NCBI GenBank assembly: GCA_001751085.1
Contig: MAXP01000064.1
Coordinates: 1 to 8,725 of the forward strand
Direction: 5' to 3'
Length of the DNA stretch: 8,725 nucleotides
DNA from: Desulfobacterales bacterium C00003060
Lineage (GTDB): Bacteria; Desulfobacterota; Desulfobacteria; Desulfobacterales; C00003060
The notes beneath the pieces are model-generated. The model was not told the DNA's origin. It worked only from the letters and a program-made list of their open reading frames with translations, and did no database searches. The translations under genes were made by a program, and so were the position numbers. Of this stretch, positions 1-7,457 are shown piece by piece (the first letter of the stretch is position 1; each line of letters begins with the position of its first letter).

Positions 1-109
1 AATTTCAAATGTGGCTCTTTCGCCACCTTTCCCAACGCTCCAGACTTTGCCTGGCGCCACGACGTTCGATGTTCATCTCTCAAAACAAAATTCCGTACGG
101 CATATATGT

Positions 110-152
110 AAAAAGCCCCTTGCGACGCCTATAGCGACTCAAGGGGCTTTTT
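110..152 (-). terminator. Intrinsic terminator after qmoC (bidirectional)
   Basis: A perfect 13-bp inverted repeat (110-122 against 140-152) has an A-run on its left end and a T-run on its right end, so a GC-rich stem is followed by a U-tract in both directions. The loop holds a further small CGC/GCG stem (126-128 with 134-136). It lies 36 bases past the qmoC stop, which fits the end of the qmo transcript. The same structure could stop a plus-strand transcript. No gene is visible between position 1 and this hairpin. Confidence 0.9.
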
Positions 153-187
153 ATTCCATCACTGTTTGAGAGACTGAGACTGGCTAC

Positions 188-1333
188 TTACTCACACGGT
201 TCCCTTTCCGAATAGCGGGAGTAGGTCATGGCAACTGTTCGATATACCAGATGTGCAAGCTTGCAAAAGGGCAAATAGGCAAACAAACAGAACACAAAGA
301 CCAGGTGCACAAAATACATTGGATACGCCAGACCCGGCACATGGGCCAACCTCGTCAACTGGGACAACCCACCGGTCAACACCAGGCCAAGTATCAAAAT
401 GATCAGGGACCAGTCAAAATAGCCCCCCTTAGAAACATTCGCCTCCCTGTCCTTGAGGCGGTTTGAGATCATAAGCAAAACCCCGACAAGCAGACCAATA
501 CCGCTAACATTCGCCAGTATCTTCACAGGATTCAATTGTGAATACGGGCCGGGAATATCCAGGATATACAGGGCCACAAAGAAGACATTAGTCACCACAA
601 AGAGCCCGATAAACGAATACATCACAAGGATATGGGCAAGGTACCTGTCTTTGTTTGTGCTACACTCGGAAAACTTGCTGTGTCTCAAAATTGTGGGAAG
701 GGTGCAGACAAAGGTCCTAAGAAAATCAGGTATATTCAGGTCCTCCCTTTTTGCCCTCCCGTCTGCAAGGGCGTTCTTGTGGATGTCAGTCAAAAATCTG
801 GTAATCCCCACCCCAAATGCCACCATAATCCACATGGTCAAGGGGATAAAGATAGCATCCACCAGCAGGGTGGGAAAGAACTTGGCAAATTCAATCTCAC
901 CATCGGGAATATTCAAGTGCCCGCCTGCCCCAAGAAGTACCAGGAATATCGCCACGGGTATGCCCAGAAGGAGCCACCAGCGTTTGGGGTTGGCCACCAT
1001 CGTGCCCGCCCAGCTCGGCCACGAATATTCCTTTATGCTGTAAGCCCTTACAGCGTTCAAAACATCCCCGGGCCTTGCCCCCCTTGGACAGTAGGCCGAG
1101 CAATCATTACACTGATGGCAGAGCCAAACGTCTAAGTTGCCAACGAGCTTGTCCCTCAACCCCCATTGGGCCGCGATCATCTCTTTTCGTGGAAAAGGCT
1201 TTTCTTCCGGAGAGATGGGACACACCACCGAACATGTGGCACACTGGAAGCACCTCTTGAGTGTGTCTCCCCCCAGTGCCTTGAGCTCTTTGACTAGATT
1301 AAGGTCAGGTTCCACCCAGTAGCTATTTGCCAT
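188..1333 (-). CDS. qmoC: QmoC, membrane subunit of the quinone-interacting oxidoreductase
   Basis: This 381-residue protein is the membrane anchor of QmoABC, which passes electrons from menaquinol to APS reductase. The N-terminal third is a HdrC-like ferredoxin domain with two CxxCxxCxxxCP motifs (Cys28/31/34/38 and Cys72/75/78/82). The rest is a NarI/cytochrome b-like domain with about six hydrophobic segments near residues 119-137, 154-178, 232-257, 272-290, 309-327 and 338-366. Several histidines at or near helix ends (for example 185, 218, 234, 331, 343, 361) are candidate heme b ligands. The start is the ATG at 1333, six bases after AGGAGGT (1340-1346); a 15-residue upstream extension in frame lacks this support. 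Length fits the family. It is the last gene of the locus. The oddity is the 233-bp repeat-filled spacer separating it from qmoB. The family call is secure; heme ligand assignment is inference. Confidence 0.95.
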   Translation of the reverse strand: MANSYWVEPDLNLVKELKALGGDTLKRCFQCATCSVVCPISPEEKPFPRKEMIAAQWGLRDKLVGNLDVWLCHQCNDCSAYCPRGARPGDVLNAVRAYSIKEYSWPSWAGTMVANPKRWWLLLGIPVAIFLVLLGAGGHLNIPDGEIEFAKFFPTLLVDAIFIPLTMWIMVAFGVGITRFLTDIHKNALADGRAKREDLNIPDFLRTFVCTLPTILRHSKFSECSTNKDRYLAHILVMYSFIGLFVVTNVFFVALYILDIPGPYSQLNPVKILANVSGIGLLVGVLLMISNRLKDREANVSKGGYFDWSLIILILGLVLTGGLSQLTRLAHVPGLAYPMYFVHLVFVFCLFAYLPFCKLAHLVYRTVAMTYSRYSEREPCE

Positions 1334-1349
1334 TTTCACACCTCCTAAA

Positions 1350-1437
1350 ATTGACGATTTTCCATTGAAGACTGGCAATCCTAATAAAAAGCTCTTGATC
1401 CATCAATATCCAATTCTCAATCGTCAATATTCAATCC
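1350..1437. repeat. 7-bp-periodic repeat arms (ATTGNNN / CAATNNN) upstream of qmoC
   Basis: The tetramer CAAT recurs at 1404, 1411, 1418, 1425 and 1432, exactly seven bases apart. On the opposite arm ATTG occurs at 1350 and 1364, with degenerate versions at 1357 and 1371, in the same 7-bp phase. The two arms are oppositely oriented: 1350-1359 is a perfect 10-bp inverted repeat of 1419-1428. The structure begins just upstream of the qmoC ribosome binding site, so a transcript could fold it next to the translation start. There is no T-run marking it as a terminator. Confidence 0.75.
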
Positions 1438-1471
1438 ATTCCCACATAGAAGCACGACCTGTATCGGTATA

Positions 1472-1556
1472 GGGGTTCGGCCTTGACACGCAATCCAATC
1501 TCATCCAGCTTATGATACCCAACTCTCAATCGTGCCAAATGCCAAGACCTGACCCC
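1472..1556. repeat. Small palindromic (MITE-like) element, copy 1, between qmoB and qmoC
   Basis: The two ends form an imperfect inverted repeat: the first 18 bases inward from 1472 match the reverse complement inward from 1556 at 13 positions without gaps. Each end starts GGGGT and contains CTTG near base 12-15. The right end read inward (GGGGTCAGGTCTTGGCATTT) closely matches the ends of the element at 5250-5341. It contains no reading frame. The class is inferred from structure; which transposase, if any, mobilised it cannot be told here. Confidence 0.6.
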
Positions 1557-1566
1557 AAATTACCCC

Positions 1567-3936
1567 TTAGAAGCCCTTAAATGGGTTCGGGCCAACCTCT
1601 TCTATAGTTGCCATGAAGTCGCCGATGATGCCTGGTATCTTATCGTATTCGTCAATTGCAATCTCAACCTGCTGCACGCGCTCTTTTTCAAGAGCTAAAC
1701 TCAGCAAGGCCTCACCGATCTTATCCATGCGTACATTGGCAAGCTCACTTCCCTTGATAAAGTGACATTGGTAATCATCCCCGAACTTGCACCCAATCAT
1801 CAGGACACCATCAATCCCTTTGGACAGGGCATCCTTGATCCAGACCACATTGACCGACCCGAGGCACCTGACCGGAATGATCCTTACAAAAGGCGAATAG
1901 CTCAGCCGATGCAACCCTACCGTATCTAAGGCCGGGTAGGCATCATTCTCACATGCCAGCACCAGGACCCTGGGCTTTTCATCCTCCTCGGGGACATCTA
2001 TGGACTTGACCATAGAACCGATCGAGTCAATATTGTAATCCGCAAACCCGATGATACGCTCCGGGCAGGCCCCCATACAGGTGCCGCACCTCCTACAGCG
2101 TGTCGGGTTCGGAAGCGGGGTTCCCTTTTCATCATCATCCAGCGCTCCAAACGGACATTCCTCCGTGCATCGCTTACACTGCGTACACCTCTGGAAGAAG
2201 AAATCAGGAAATGTCATATCCCCGGACCTGGGGTGTACGGATACGCCTCGATTAGCGGATTCAATACACTGGATAACCTTGAGGGCAGCACCGGTCGCAT
2301 CCTCCCTGCATTCCTGGATGCCGAGGGCCCTGCGCACGCAGCCTGCCGGGTGAATACCGGTCCTTCGACTCTCATACGGGAAACAGATAAAATTCGAATC
2401 TGCATATCCATCAAAGAGATCCAGATCCTGAAATCCCGGCCCTTGTCGATAGGCGAGGTTTAGGACAGGATCATCTCTTGTGGTAGGAACCATACCTGTA
2501 CCCAGCACTACCAAATCGACGCTCACCTTGATGTTCTCACCAAGAAGCGTATCCTTCGCCTCCAAGACAAGGGTTCCGTCGCCATTCTTAGATACTCCCA
2601 CCACATCGCCCTTGGTCATGAAAATCCCTTCATCCTGCTGGGCGCTCTTGTAGAAGTATTCGTTCTGGCCGAGTGTACGCATGTGCTGATAGAAGATATA
2701 CGCCTTGGCCTCCGGGTTATCCTCCCGCACATACTTTGCCTGCTTCAGGACAACCATACTGGTAACGGCTGCGGCATAGGAAAAATCTTCGTCCGACCCC
2801 TGGCCGGGACACTGGATAAAGGCTACATTGCTCGCAGGTTTGCCGTCGGAAGGCCTCACAATCTTGCCCTTGCCGGCCATCTCTTCAAGGGCCACGTTAG
2901 TTATAACGTCCAGAAGATCCCCGAATCCAAGATGATCCAACCTTTGGGGCGCTTCTTCTGTCTCTTCGGCCTCCTTGCCCTCCTCGGCTTCGCCTTCTTT
3001 CGCCTTTTCAGCCTCAGGCGCTGCAGGCTCATATGGCTTCCAACCTGTTGCCAGGATCACAGCCCCGAATCGCTCTGCATCAGGGTCCTTGGTCAGGAGA
3101 TCCGCAGGGGAATCAGGGGTCGGCTCCTTTGAAGAAGGGCCACCTTCTCCCCCGGCCGGGGCTGCTGCCTCAGCCCCCTCTTCTGCCTGCACAGGTACCG
3201 GTATGTCCCAGGCACTTTTGGTGCCTGTGTTCTTGAAGGTGACATCAAAAAGCCCTGGGGCCCCCGCGATGCGGGCCACCTCTGTGCCCGTACGGATTTC
3301 AATCTTGGCATGGGCTTCAGCCTCTTTGATGATCTGGTCAATGACGGGCTCCTGCAATTCCTCATAAGGGTACGCCCATGGCGTCTGTTTGCGCATCTTG
3401 GCCACAAACCCGCCGACTCGGGGCTCCTTTTCGATAATCGTGGCCTCATACCCGGCCTTTGCCACCTCAAGGGCCGCACTCAGCCCAGTCACACCGCCCC
3501 CCAGCACCAGGATCCTCTTGTTGATGGATTCCTCCAGGTGAGGCTCCGGAACCAATATCCTCTCGGCCTCGGCTATGCCCATACGAATATAGTCTTCAGC
3601 CATTTCTTGTATAAACTCATCCACTCCCTCCTCTTCCCGAGGTTTGTGGCTCCAGACCACGCCTTCCCTGAGATTGACCCTCTCCACGACCACTTGTGGT
3701 CCAAAATCAAAGACATCGTATAGGACACGGCGCGAACAGGCAGGGATAACAACCGTGTTCACCCCTTCGTTTGCTATGTCTCGCTTGATGAGCTCAATCC
3801 CTTCCGTGGAGCACATGGCGCGATGGTTCTTGCAGAGCTCTATCTTTTTGGGTACGGCACCTGCCAGCTTCTCTATGTCGAGGCCATCTCCGATCCCACA
3901 ACCTGTGCAGATATATACACCTAACTTCTTTTCCAT
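1567..3936 (-). CDS. qmoB: QmoB, HdrA/MvhD-like flavin and iron-sulfur subunit
   Basis: This 789-residue cytoplasmic subunit of QmoABC resembles HdrA of heterodisulfide reductase fused to an MvhD-like tail. In order: an N-terminal HdrA-like region with Cys10, 13, 35, 42 and 67; an FAD-binding domain opening with GGGVTG (146-151) and closed by ATGW (296-299) and LGTGMVP (478-484); a two-cluster ferredoxin domain (Cys584/587/590/594 and Cys614/617/620/624); and an MvhD-like domain from about 655 with Cys662, 691, 716 and 724. Residues 246-282 and 303-332 are low-complexity Ala/Glu/Pro-rich stretches inserted in the flavin domain, probably flexible and unlike the rest of the protein. The ATG at 3936 follows GGAGGT (3945-3950) by eight bases. 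That ribosome binding site shares a base with the qmoA stop, suggesting coupled translation. Identity is firm; it is thought to contact AprBA together with QmoA. Confidence 0.95.
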   Translation of the reverse strand: MEKKLGVYICTGCGIGDGLDIEKLAGAVPKKIELCKNHRAMCSTEGIELIKRDIANEGVNTVVIPACSRRVLYDVFDFGPQVVVERVNLREGVVWSHKPREEEGVDEFIQEMAEDYIRMGIAEAERILVPEPHLEESINKRILVLGGGVTGLSAALEVAKAGYEATIIEKEPRVGGFVAKMRKQTPWAYPYEELQEPVIDQIIKEAEAHAKIEIRTGTEVARIAGAPGLFDVTFKNTGTKSAWDIPVPVQAEEGAEAAAPAGGEGGPSSKEPTPDSPADLLTKDPDAERFGAVILATGWKPYEPAAPEAEKAKEGEAEEGKEAEETEEAPQRLDHLGFGDLLDVITNVALEEMAGKGKIVRPSDGKPASNVAFIQCPGQGSDEDFSYAAAVTSMVVLKQAKYVREDNPEAKAYIFYQHMRTLGQNEYFYKSAQQDEGIFMTKGDVVGVSKNGDGTLVLEAKDTLLGENIKVSVDLVVLGTGMVPTTRDDPVLNLAYRQGPGFQDLDLFDGYADSNFICFPYESRRTGIHPAGCVRRALGIQECREDATGAALKVIQCIESANRGVSVHPRSGDMTFPDFFFQRCTQCKRCTEECPFGALDDDEKGTPLPNPTRCRRCGTCMGACPERIIGFADYNIDSIGSMVKSIDVPEEDEKPRVLVLACENDAYPALDTVGLHRLSYSPFVRIIPVRCLGSVNVVWIKDALSKGIDGVLMIGCKFGDDYQCHFIKGSELANVRMDKIGEALLSLALEKERVQQVEIAIDEYDKIPGIIGDFMATIEEVGPNPFKGF

Positions 3937-3949
3937 CGTTGATTACCTC

Positions 3950-5230
3950 CTAGCTGTTCACCACAGTTTGAATGGCCTTTAGGGCTGCACCAGTCGCAAG
4001 TTGATTGGATGAAGTCACATCCAACGGCTTCAGGGCACAACCGGTGGCAAACATCCCACCATCTGCAAGATCTGAAACCAGAAAGCCGTCTGGATCGCAC
4101 TTAACCCCGCCTGGCAACTCGGTATCCGCCGTATTCGGAACCATCCCTGTGGCCAGCACAGCCATGTCAACCGTCTCATATACCTTTTCACCGGTGACTG
4201 CATTTTCTGCCACAACCGTGATATCCTTGGTGGTGGGGTCTTCCTGGACTTCGGCTACCTTCCCTTTGATCAAGAAGACGTTCTCATCCTCTTTGATCTT
4301 CTTGTAGAACTTCTCATAACGCTGCCCGGGCGCCCTGATATCGATGTAGAATACGAAGATTGCCGCCTCCGGGTATTGCTCCCTCACATACGTGGCCTGT
4401 TTCAACGATGCCATACAACAGATGTAGGAACAGTAAGGCAAATGGTTTTCGTCTCTTGAACCTGCGCATTGAACAAAGGCAATCTTTGAGATCTTCTTGT
4501 TGTCCGATGGACGCACAATATTTCCCTTGGTAGGACCATTCGTAGCGCCAAGGCGCTCCATCATCATATTGGTAATAACGTTGGGATATTCAAACCCGAG
4601 ATTATCTATCTTCGAGGCATCATAGGGCTTCCAACCTGTTGCCCAGATAATGGCCCCTACCTTCAGGTTGATAGTCTGGGACTGCATCTCCAGATCAATG
4701 GCGTCGTACTTGCACGCCTCAACACACCTCTTCGCATCATCTGTGCCGATAATCTTGGGAGAAATGACGTACCGCATGGGAAAGGCCATCTCATGCGGCA
4801 GATAGGCCCCTTTCGTGGTACTCATATCAAAATTGAATTCATCGGGGAGCTTTGCCATGCAGACCTTTTCACACTCGCCGCAACAGGTACACTTCTCATT
4901 CACATAGCGGGGCATCACATTGATCGTGACGTCATAGTTACCCGCCCCCCCGGAAATGCTCTGGACCTCTGCCATGGTATAAAAACTTACCTTTTGATTG
5001 TCCTTTATCCTTCTAAAATTGATCTCAAGGCCACACGTCGGAGGACACAGCTTTGGAAAGTAGTGCTTCAATTGAGCAACTCTCCCGCCCAGGTAAGGAT
5101 TCTTTTCCACAAGAATAACATCATAGCCCACTTCAGCGGCCTCAAGGGTTGCTGTCAACCCGCTGATACCTCCTCCCACAACCAGGATGCTGCCCTTCGT
5201 GACATCTTCAGCTCTTTGTTCTTCTGTCAT
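3950..5230 (-). CDS. qmoA: QmoA, HdrA-like flavoprotein subunit
   Basis: This 426-residue protein is a soluble HdrA-like FAD and iron-sulfur subunit of QmoABC. The N-terminus has an FAD dinucleotide-binding motif, VVGGGISGL (17-25), then the HdrA-type CPPTC pair (Cys62, Cys66), a ferredoxin-type motif CxxCxxCxxxC (Cys114/117/120/124), a further CVEAC (169-173), ATGWKPYD (197-204), a Cys-rich YCSYICC (266-272) and a C-terminal FAD segment with ATGMVPNT and FATGCALKPLDV. The ATG at 5230 is chosen because GGAGG (5237-5241) lies six bases upstream; the frame stays open for 22 more codons, but that stretch runs into the palindromic element and looks non-coding. Thirteen bases separate it from qmoB. 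It is the first qmo gene, and a terminator stands between it and aprA. QmoA and QmoB share their HdrA core and so look like paralogues. Confidence 0.95.
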   Translation of the reverse strand: MTEEQRAEDVTKGSILVVGGGISGLTATLEAAEVGYDVILVEKNPYLGGRVAQLKHYFPKLCPPTCGLEINFRRIKDNQKVSFYTMAEVQSISGGAGNYDVTINVMPRYVNEKCTCCGECEKVCMAKLPDEFNFDMSTTKGAYLPHEMAFPMRYVISPKIIGTDDAKRCVEACKYDAIDLEMQSQTINLKVGAIIWATGWKPYDASKIDNLGFEYPNVITNMMMERLGATNGPTKGNIVRPSDNKKISKIAFVQCAGSRDENHLPYCSYICCMASLKQATYVREQYPEAAIFVFYIDIRAPGQRYEKFYKKIKEDENVFLIKGKVAEVQEDPTTKDITVVAENAVTGEKVYETVDMAVLATGMVPNTADTELPGGVKCDPDGFLVSDLADGGMFATGCALKPLDVTSSNQLATGAALKAIQTVVNS

Positions 5231-5236
5231 GCTATT

Positions 5237-5241
5237 CCTCC
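5237..5241 (-). promoter_or_regulatory. Ribosome binding site that fixes the qmoA start
   Basis: GGAGG on the minus strand lies six bases before the ATG at 5230. The alternative in-frame ATG at 5296 lies inside the palindromic element and has no comparable site, so the shorter protein is preferred. Confidence 0.8.
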
Positions 5242-5249
5242 GGTCGAAA

Positions 5250-5341
5250 GGGATCAGGTCTTGACATTTGGCACATTCAAGGCTGGCTACGCGCACGTTG
5301 AATTCGCTTTGACTATTGTGCCAATGTCAACGCCTGACCCC
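5250..5341. repeat. Small palindromic (MITE-like) element, copy 2, between aprA and qmoA
   Basis: About 27 bases at each end form an inverted repeat. The left end GGGATCAGGTCTTGACATTT and the right end read inward GGGGTCAGGCGTTGACATT agree except for three substitutions and one one-base gap, continuing into GGCACA on both sides. The central ~38 bases are not repeated and hold no gene. It is related in end sequence and size to the element at 1472-1556. Both ends carry TTGACA, a perfect -35 hexamer, pointing inward; I could not pair either with a good -10, so promoter activity for qmoA is only possible. Confidence 0.7.
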
Positions 5342-5361
5342 CACAGAGTCAGTAGATTTTT

Positions 5362-5399
5362 AAAAAAATCTCCAGGCGCCGCATGCGCGGCACCTGGAG
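5362..5399 (-). terminator. Intrinsic terminator between aprA and qmoA
   Basis: A 13-bp GC-rich stem with one mismatch (5370-5382 against 5387-5399) and a four-base loop is followed, in the minus-strand direction, by one A and then seven Ts (5368-5362). It begins 37 bases after the aprA stop. This is a textbook rho-independent terminator. It should end or strongly reduce the aprBA transcript before qmoA, so qmoABC would depend on read-through or on its own promoter in 5231-5360. Confidence 0.88.
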
Positions 5400-5436
5400 G
5401 TCAAACATATCATCCCGTGGTAGGCGATGGTCACTC

Positions 5437-7395
5437 CTAATCAGGGATGATCTTGTGATAGGGTTCCTTTTTGCAAGTCCACTCTTTGGTTGCCGGGTCA
5501 TACTTGGAGTTCGTAAAACAGAACCACTCCTCGTCATTTTGCTCCGGATAGTCCGCCCTGTAGTAGAAGCCCGGATAGCGGGACTCCTCCCTGTACAGGA
5601 TGTGCCTGCAATGGGCCTCCACCGTCCACAGCCGATGCCTCATCTCCCAGCAACGCATCAGTTCGTGCAGGTCGCCGGCAGCCAGTTTGTCACAATCCTC
5701 GCGCATGACTCCAAACATCTCCATGAGGATTTGAAGGGCAGTGCCGCTGGTCTGGTAGTAGGTCATCCAGCCGGCGCCATACTCGTTGGTCGCCTTCATC
5801 AGGCGCATGGAAAAACCGGCAGGCTTCATGTAATTCGGGTTGATATCCACAGCCGTGGTGTATGCCGAGTGCTCCAGGAAGATCCTCACCGGTGCGTATG
5901 TAAGATCGACCAGTTCCTGTGTGGACTCCTTGAGTGCAGGAGCAAGGTCGGCATTGTCCTTCACATACCTGACTGCCTCTTTGATGGCAATGCGGCCTTC
6001 TGCATGGGAACCCGAAGAAAACTTGTGCCCTGAGGCGCCCACACCGTCTCCGGCAGTAAACAGCCCGTTGACCGTGGTCATGCGGTTGTAACCCCACTTG
6101 TAGGAATCCGGCACCCAGTCTTCATTAGGCCCGCTAACCCAGATACCGCAGCAGCCGGAATGAGAACCTAAGAGATACGGCTCTGTGGGCATAATCTCTG
6201 ACATCTTCTTCTCAGGCTCGCAGTTCTGTGCGCACCACAGGTTCGCCTGGCCGCAGGTCATGTCAAGGAAGTCCTCCCACGCCTCGGATTCGAGGTGCTT
6301 CAGCTCTTTCTTGTCCATGGTCTTGCCAAGCTCGGCCAGGGCGGCCGGGGTGTCCATCCGGATCGGTCCGCGGCCCTCTTTCATCTCTGCCAGCATCACG
6401 TGGTTCCTCAGGCAGGTAGGGGTCACCGCAGCAGTCCCGTAAGGTGCATATTTCTCGAGCTCATTCTTGGTAAAGTCACTGAGCAGGTAATTTTCACCCA
6501 GCCCGTTTTGAAGCTTTGCCTTGAAGAGCAGGAACCAGGCGCCAACCGGACCATACCCATCCTTGAAGCGGGCCGGGGTGAACCGGTTTTCCATCATGGT
6601 CAACTCAGCGCCGACCTGGGAGCACATAGTATAGGTAGAACCTGAGTTCCATACCGGGTACCAGGCGCGGCCCTTGCCTTCACCCTGGGCACGAGGCATG
6701 TAGATGTTCACGGCCCCGCCACAGGCTACCATCATGGTCTTGCACTTGATGATATATACCTTGTTCTCGCGTACGCTGAAGCCGACAGCGCCTGCAACGG
6801 TATTCTCCTTGTTGGCATCCAGAAGGAGCTTTACGATGAATACCCTCTCCAGGATGTTCTCTTCGCCTAAGGCCTTCTTGGCCGCCTCGGCCACGATGCA
6901 CTTGTAAGACTCACCGTTGATCATGATCTGCCACTTGCCGGTCCGAACCGGTTCGGCCCCCGACTTCAGGGTGCCCAAATCCTGGCCCTTGTGGCCGTCA
7001 AGGTTCTTGCCCTCTGCAGTCTTTTTCCACATGGGCAGGCCCCACTCTTCAAAGAGATGGACTGAGTCGTCCACGTGCCGGCCACAATCGAAGACGAGGT
7101 CATCGCGGGTAAGGCCCATGAGGTCGTTTCTGACCATCTTGACATAATCTTCAACGGGATTTTTGCCAATGTAGGTATTGATGGCTGAAAGCCCCTGGGC
7201 CACAGCCCCGCTTCGCTCCATGGCGGCCTTGTCAACCAGAAGGACGCTCATGTCACCTGACCATTTTTTGACCTCAAAGGCAGAGCCGCAGGCAGCCATA
7301 CCACCGCCCACAATCAATATATCGACTTCTCTTTCTTCAACCTCTGGGTCTTTTACTACGAGAAGTTCTGCATTTGGTTTACTCGGTATTGCCAT
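5437..7395 (-). CDS. aprA: AprA, APS reductase alpha subunit
   Basis: This 652-residue FAD subunit of dissimilatory adenylylsulfate reductase carries the active site that reduces APS to AMP and sulfite in the cytoplasm. The N-terminus has the FAD-binding GGGMAACG (30-37). RSGAVAQGLSAINTYIG (61-77), ENRFTPARFKDGYGPVGAW (269-287), LLGSHSGCCGIWVSGP (408-423) and GDGVGASGHKFSSGSHAEGR (449-468) are strongly conserved blocks. By spacing, Arg276 and Phe288/Leu289 should match Arg265 and Phe277/Leu278 of the Archaeoglobus enzyme, and His412 its His398; these equivalences are from memory, not alignment. The start is set at 7395, eight bases after AAGGAGG; the in-frame ATG at 7401 is only two bases from it. 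Length is normal. It follows aprB by 62 bases and is followed by a terminator. Identity is certain in practice. Confidence 0.97.
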   Translation of the reverse strand: MAIPSKPNAELLVVKDPEVEEREVDILIVGGGMAACGSAFEVKKWSGDMSVLLVDKAAMERSGAVAQGLSAINTYIGKNPVEDYVKMVRNDLMGLTRDDLVFDCGRHVDDSVHLFEEWGLPMWKKTAEGKNLDGHKGQDLGTLKSGAEPVRTGKWQIMINGESYKCIVAEAAKKALGEENILERVFIVKLLLDANKENTVAGAVGFSVRENKVYIIKCKTMMVACGGAVNIYMPRAQGEGKGRAWYPVWNSGSTYTMCSQVGAELTMMENRFTPARFKDGYGPVGAWFLLFKAKLQNGLGENYLLSDFTKNELEKYAPYGTAAVTPTCLRNHVMLAEMKEGRGPIRMDTPAALAELGKTMDKKELKHLESEAWEDFLDMTCGQANLWCAQNCEPEKKMSEIMPTEPYLLGSHSGCCGIWVSGPNEDWVPDSYKWGYNRMTTVNGLFTAGDGVGASGHKFSSGSHAEGRIAIKEAVRYVKDNADLAPALKESTQELVDLTYAPVRIFLEHSAYTTAVDINPNYMKPAGFSMRLMKATNEYGAGWMTYYQTSGTALQILMEMFGVMREDCDKLAAGDLHELMRCWEMRHRLWTVEAHCRHILYREESRYPGFYYRADYPEQNDEEWFCFTNSKYDPATKEWTCKKEPYHKIIPD

Positions 7396-7403
7396 ATCCA
7401 TAT

Positions 7404-7410
7404 CCTCCTT
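7404..7410 (-). promoter_or_regulatory. Ribosome binding site that decides the aprA start
   Basis: AAGGAGG on the minus strand lies eight bases before the ATG at 7395 but only two before the ATG at 7401. Normal spacing favours the downstream ATG, which removes two residues from the longest frame and gives the N-terminus MAIPSKP. Confidence 0.75.
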
Positions 7411-7457
7411 AACTAAACTAATTAGGTTTTCTACATGCTCAAACCTCTTCTAACACG

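Noticed and set aside
11..31. A short hairpin GTGGC/GCCAC at the left edge.
   Set aside because: Five pairs without a T-run, and a convincing terminator already lies at 110-152.
1404..1435. The spaced CAAT repeats as a CRISPR array.
   Set aside because: Units are seven bases with three variable positions; there are no 23-37 base repeats or spacers and no cas genes.
2683..3482. Plus- and minus-strand alternative frames across the Ala/Glu-rich part of qmoB.
   Set aside because: GC-rich low-complexity coding sequence readily keeps other frames open. The qmoB frame is continuous with conserved domains on both sides.
5266..5322. TGGCAC motifs in the palindromic elements as sigma-54 -24 boxes.
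   Set aside because: No TTGCW-type -12 element follows at the required spacing in either orientation of either copy.
4793..6033. Long plus-strand frames opposite qmoA and aprA (for example 4793-5440 and 5383-6033).
   Set aside because: They lie opposite strongly conserved genes, lack good ribosome binding sites and resemble no family; they also cross the terminator and palindromic element. They are antisense shadows.
7396..7457. A hairpin between aprB and aprA (AGGTTT with AAACCT).
   Set aside because: Only six AT-rich pairs with an 11-base loop and no T-run; too weak to call as a terminator or processing site.
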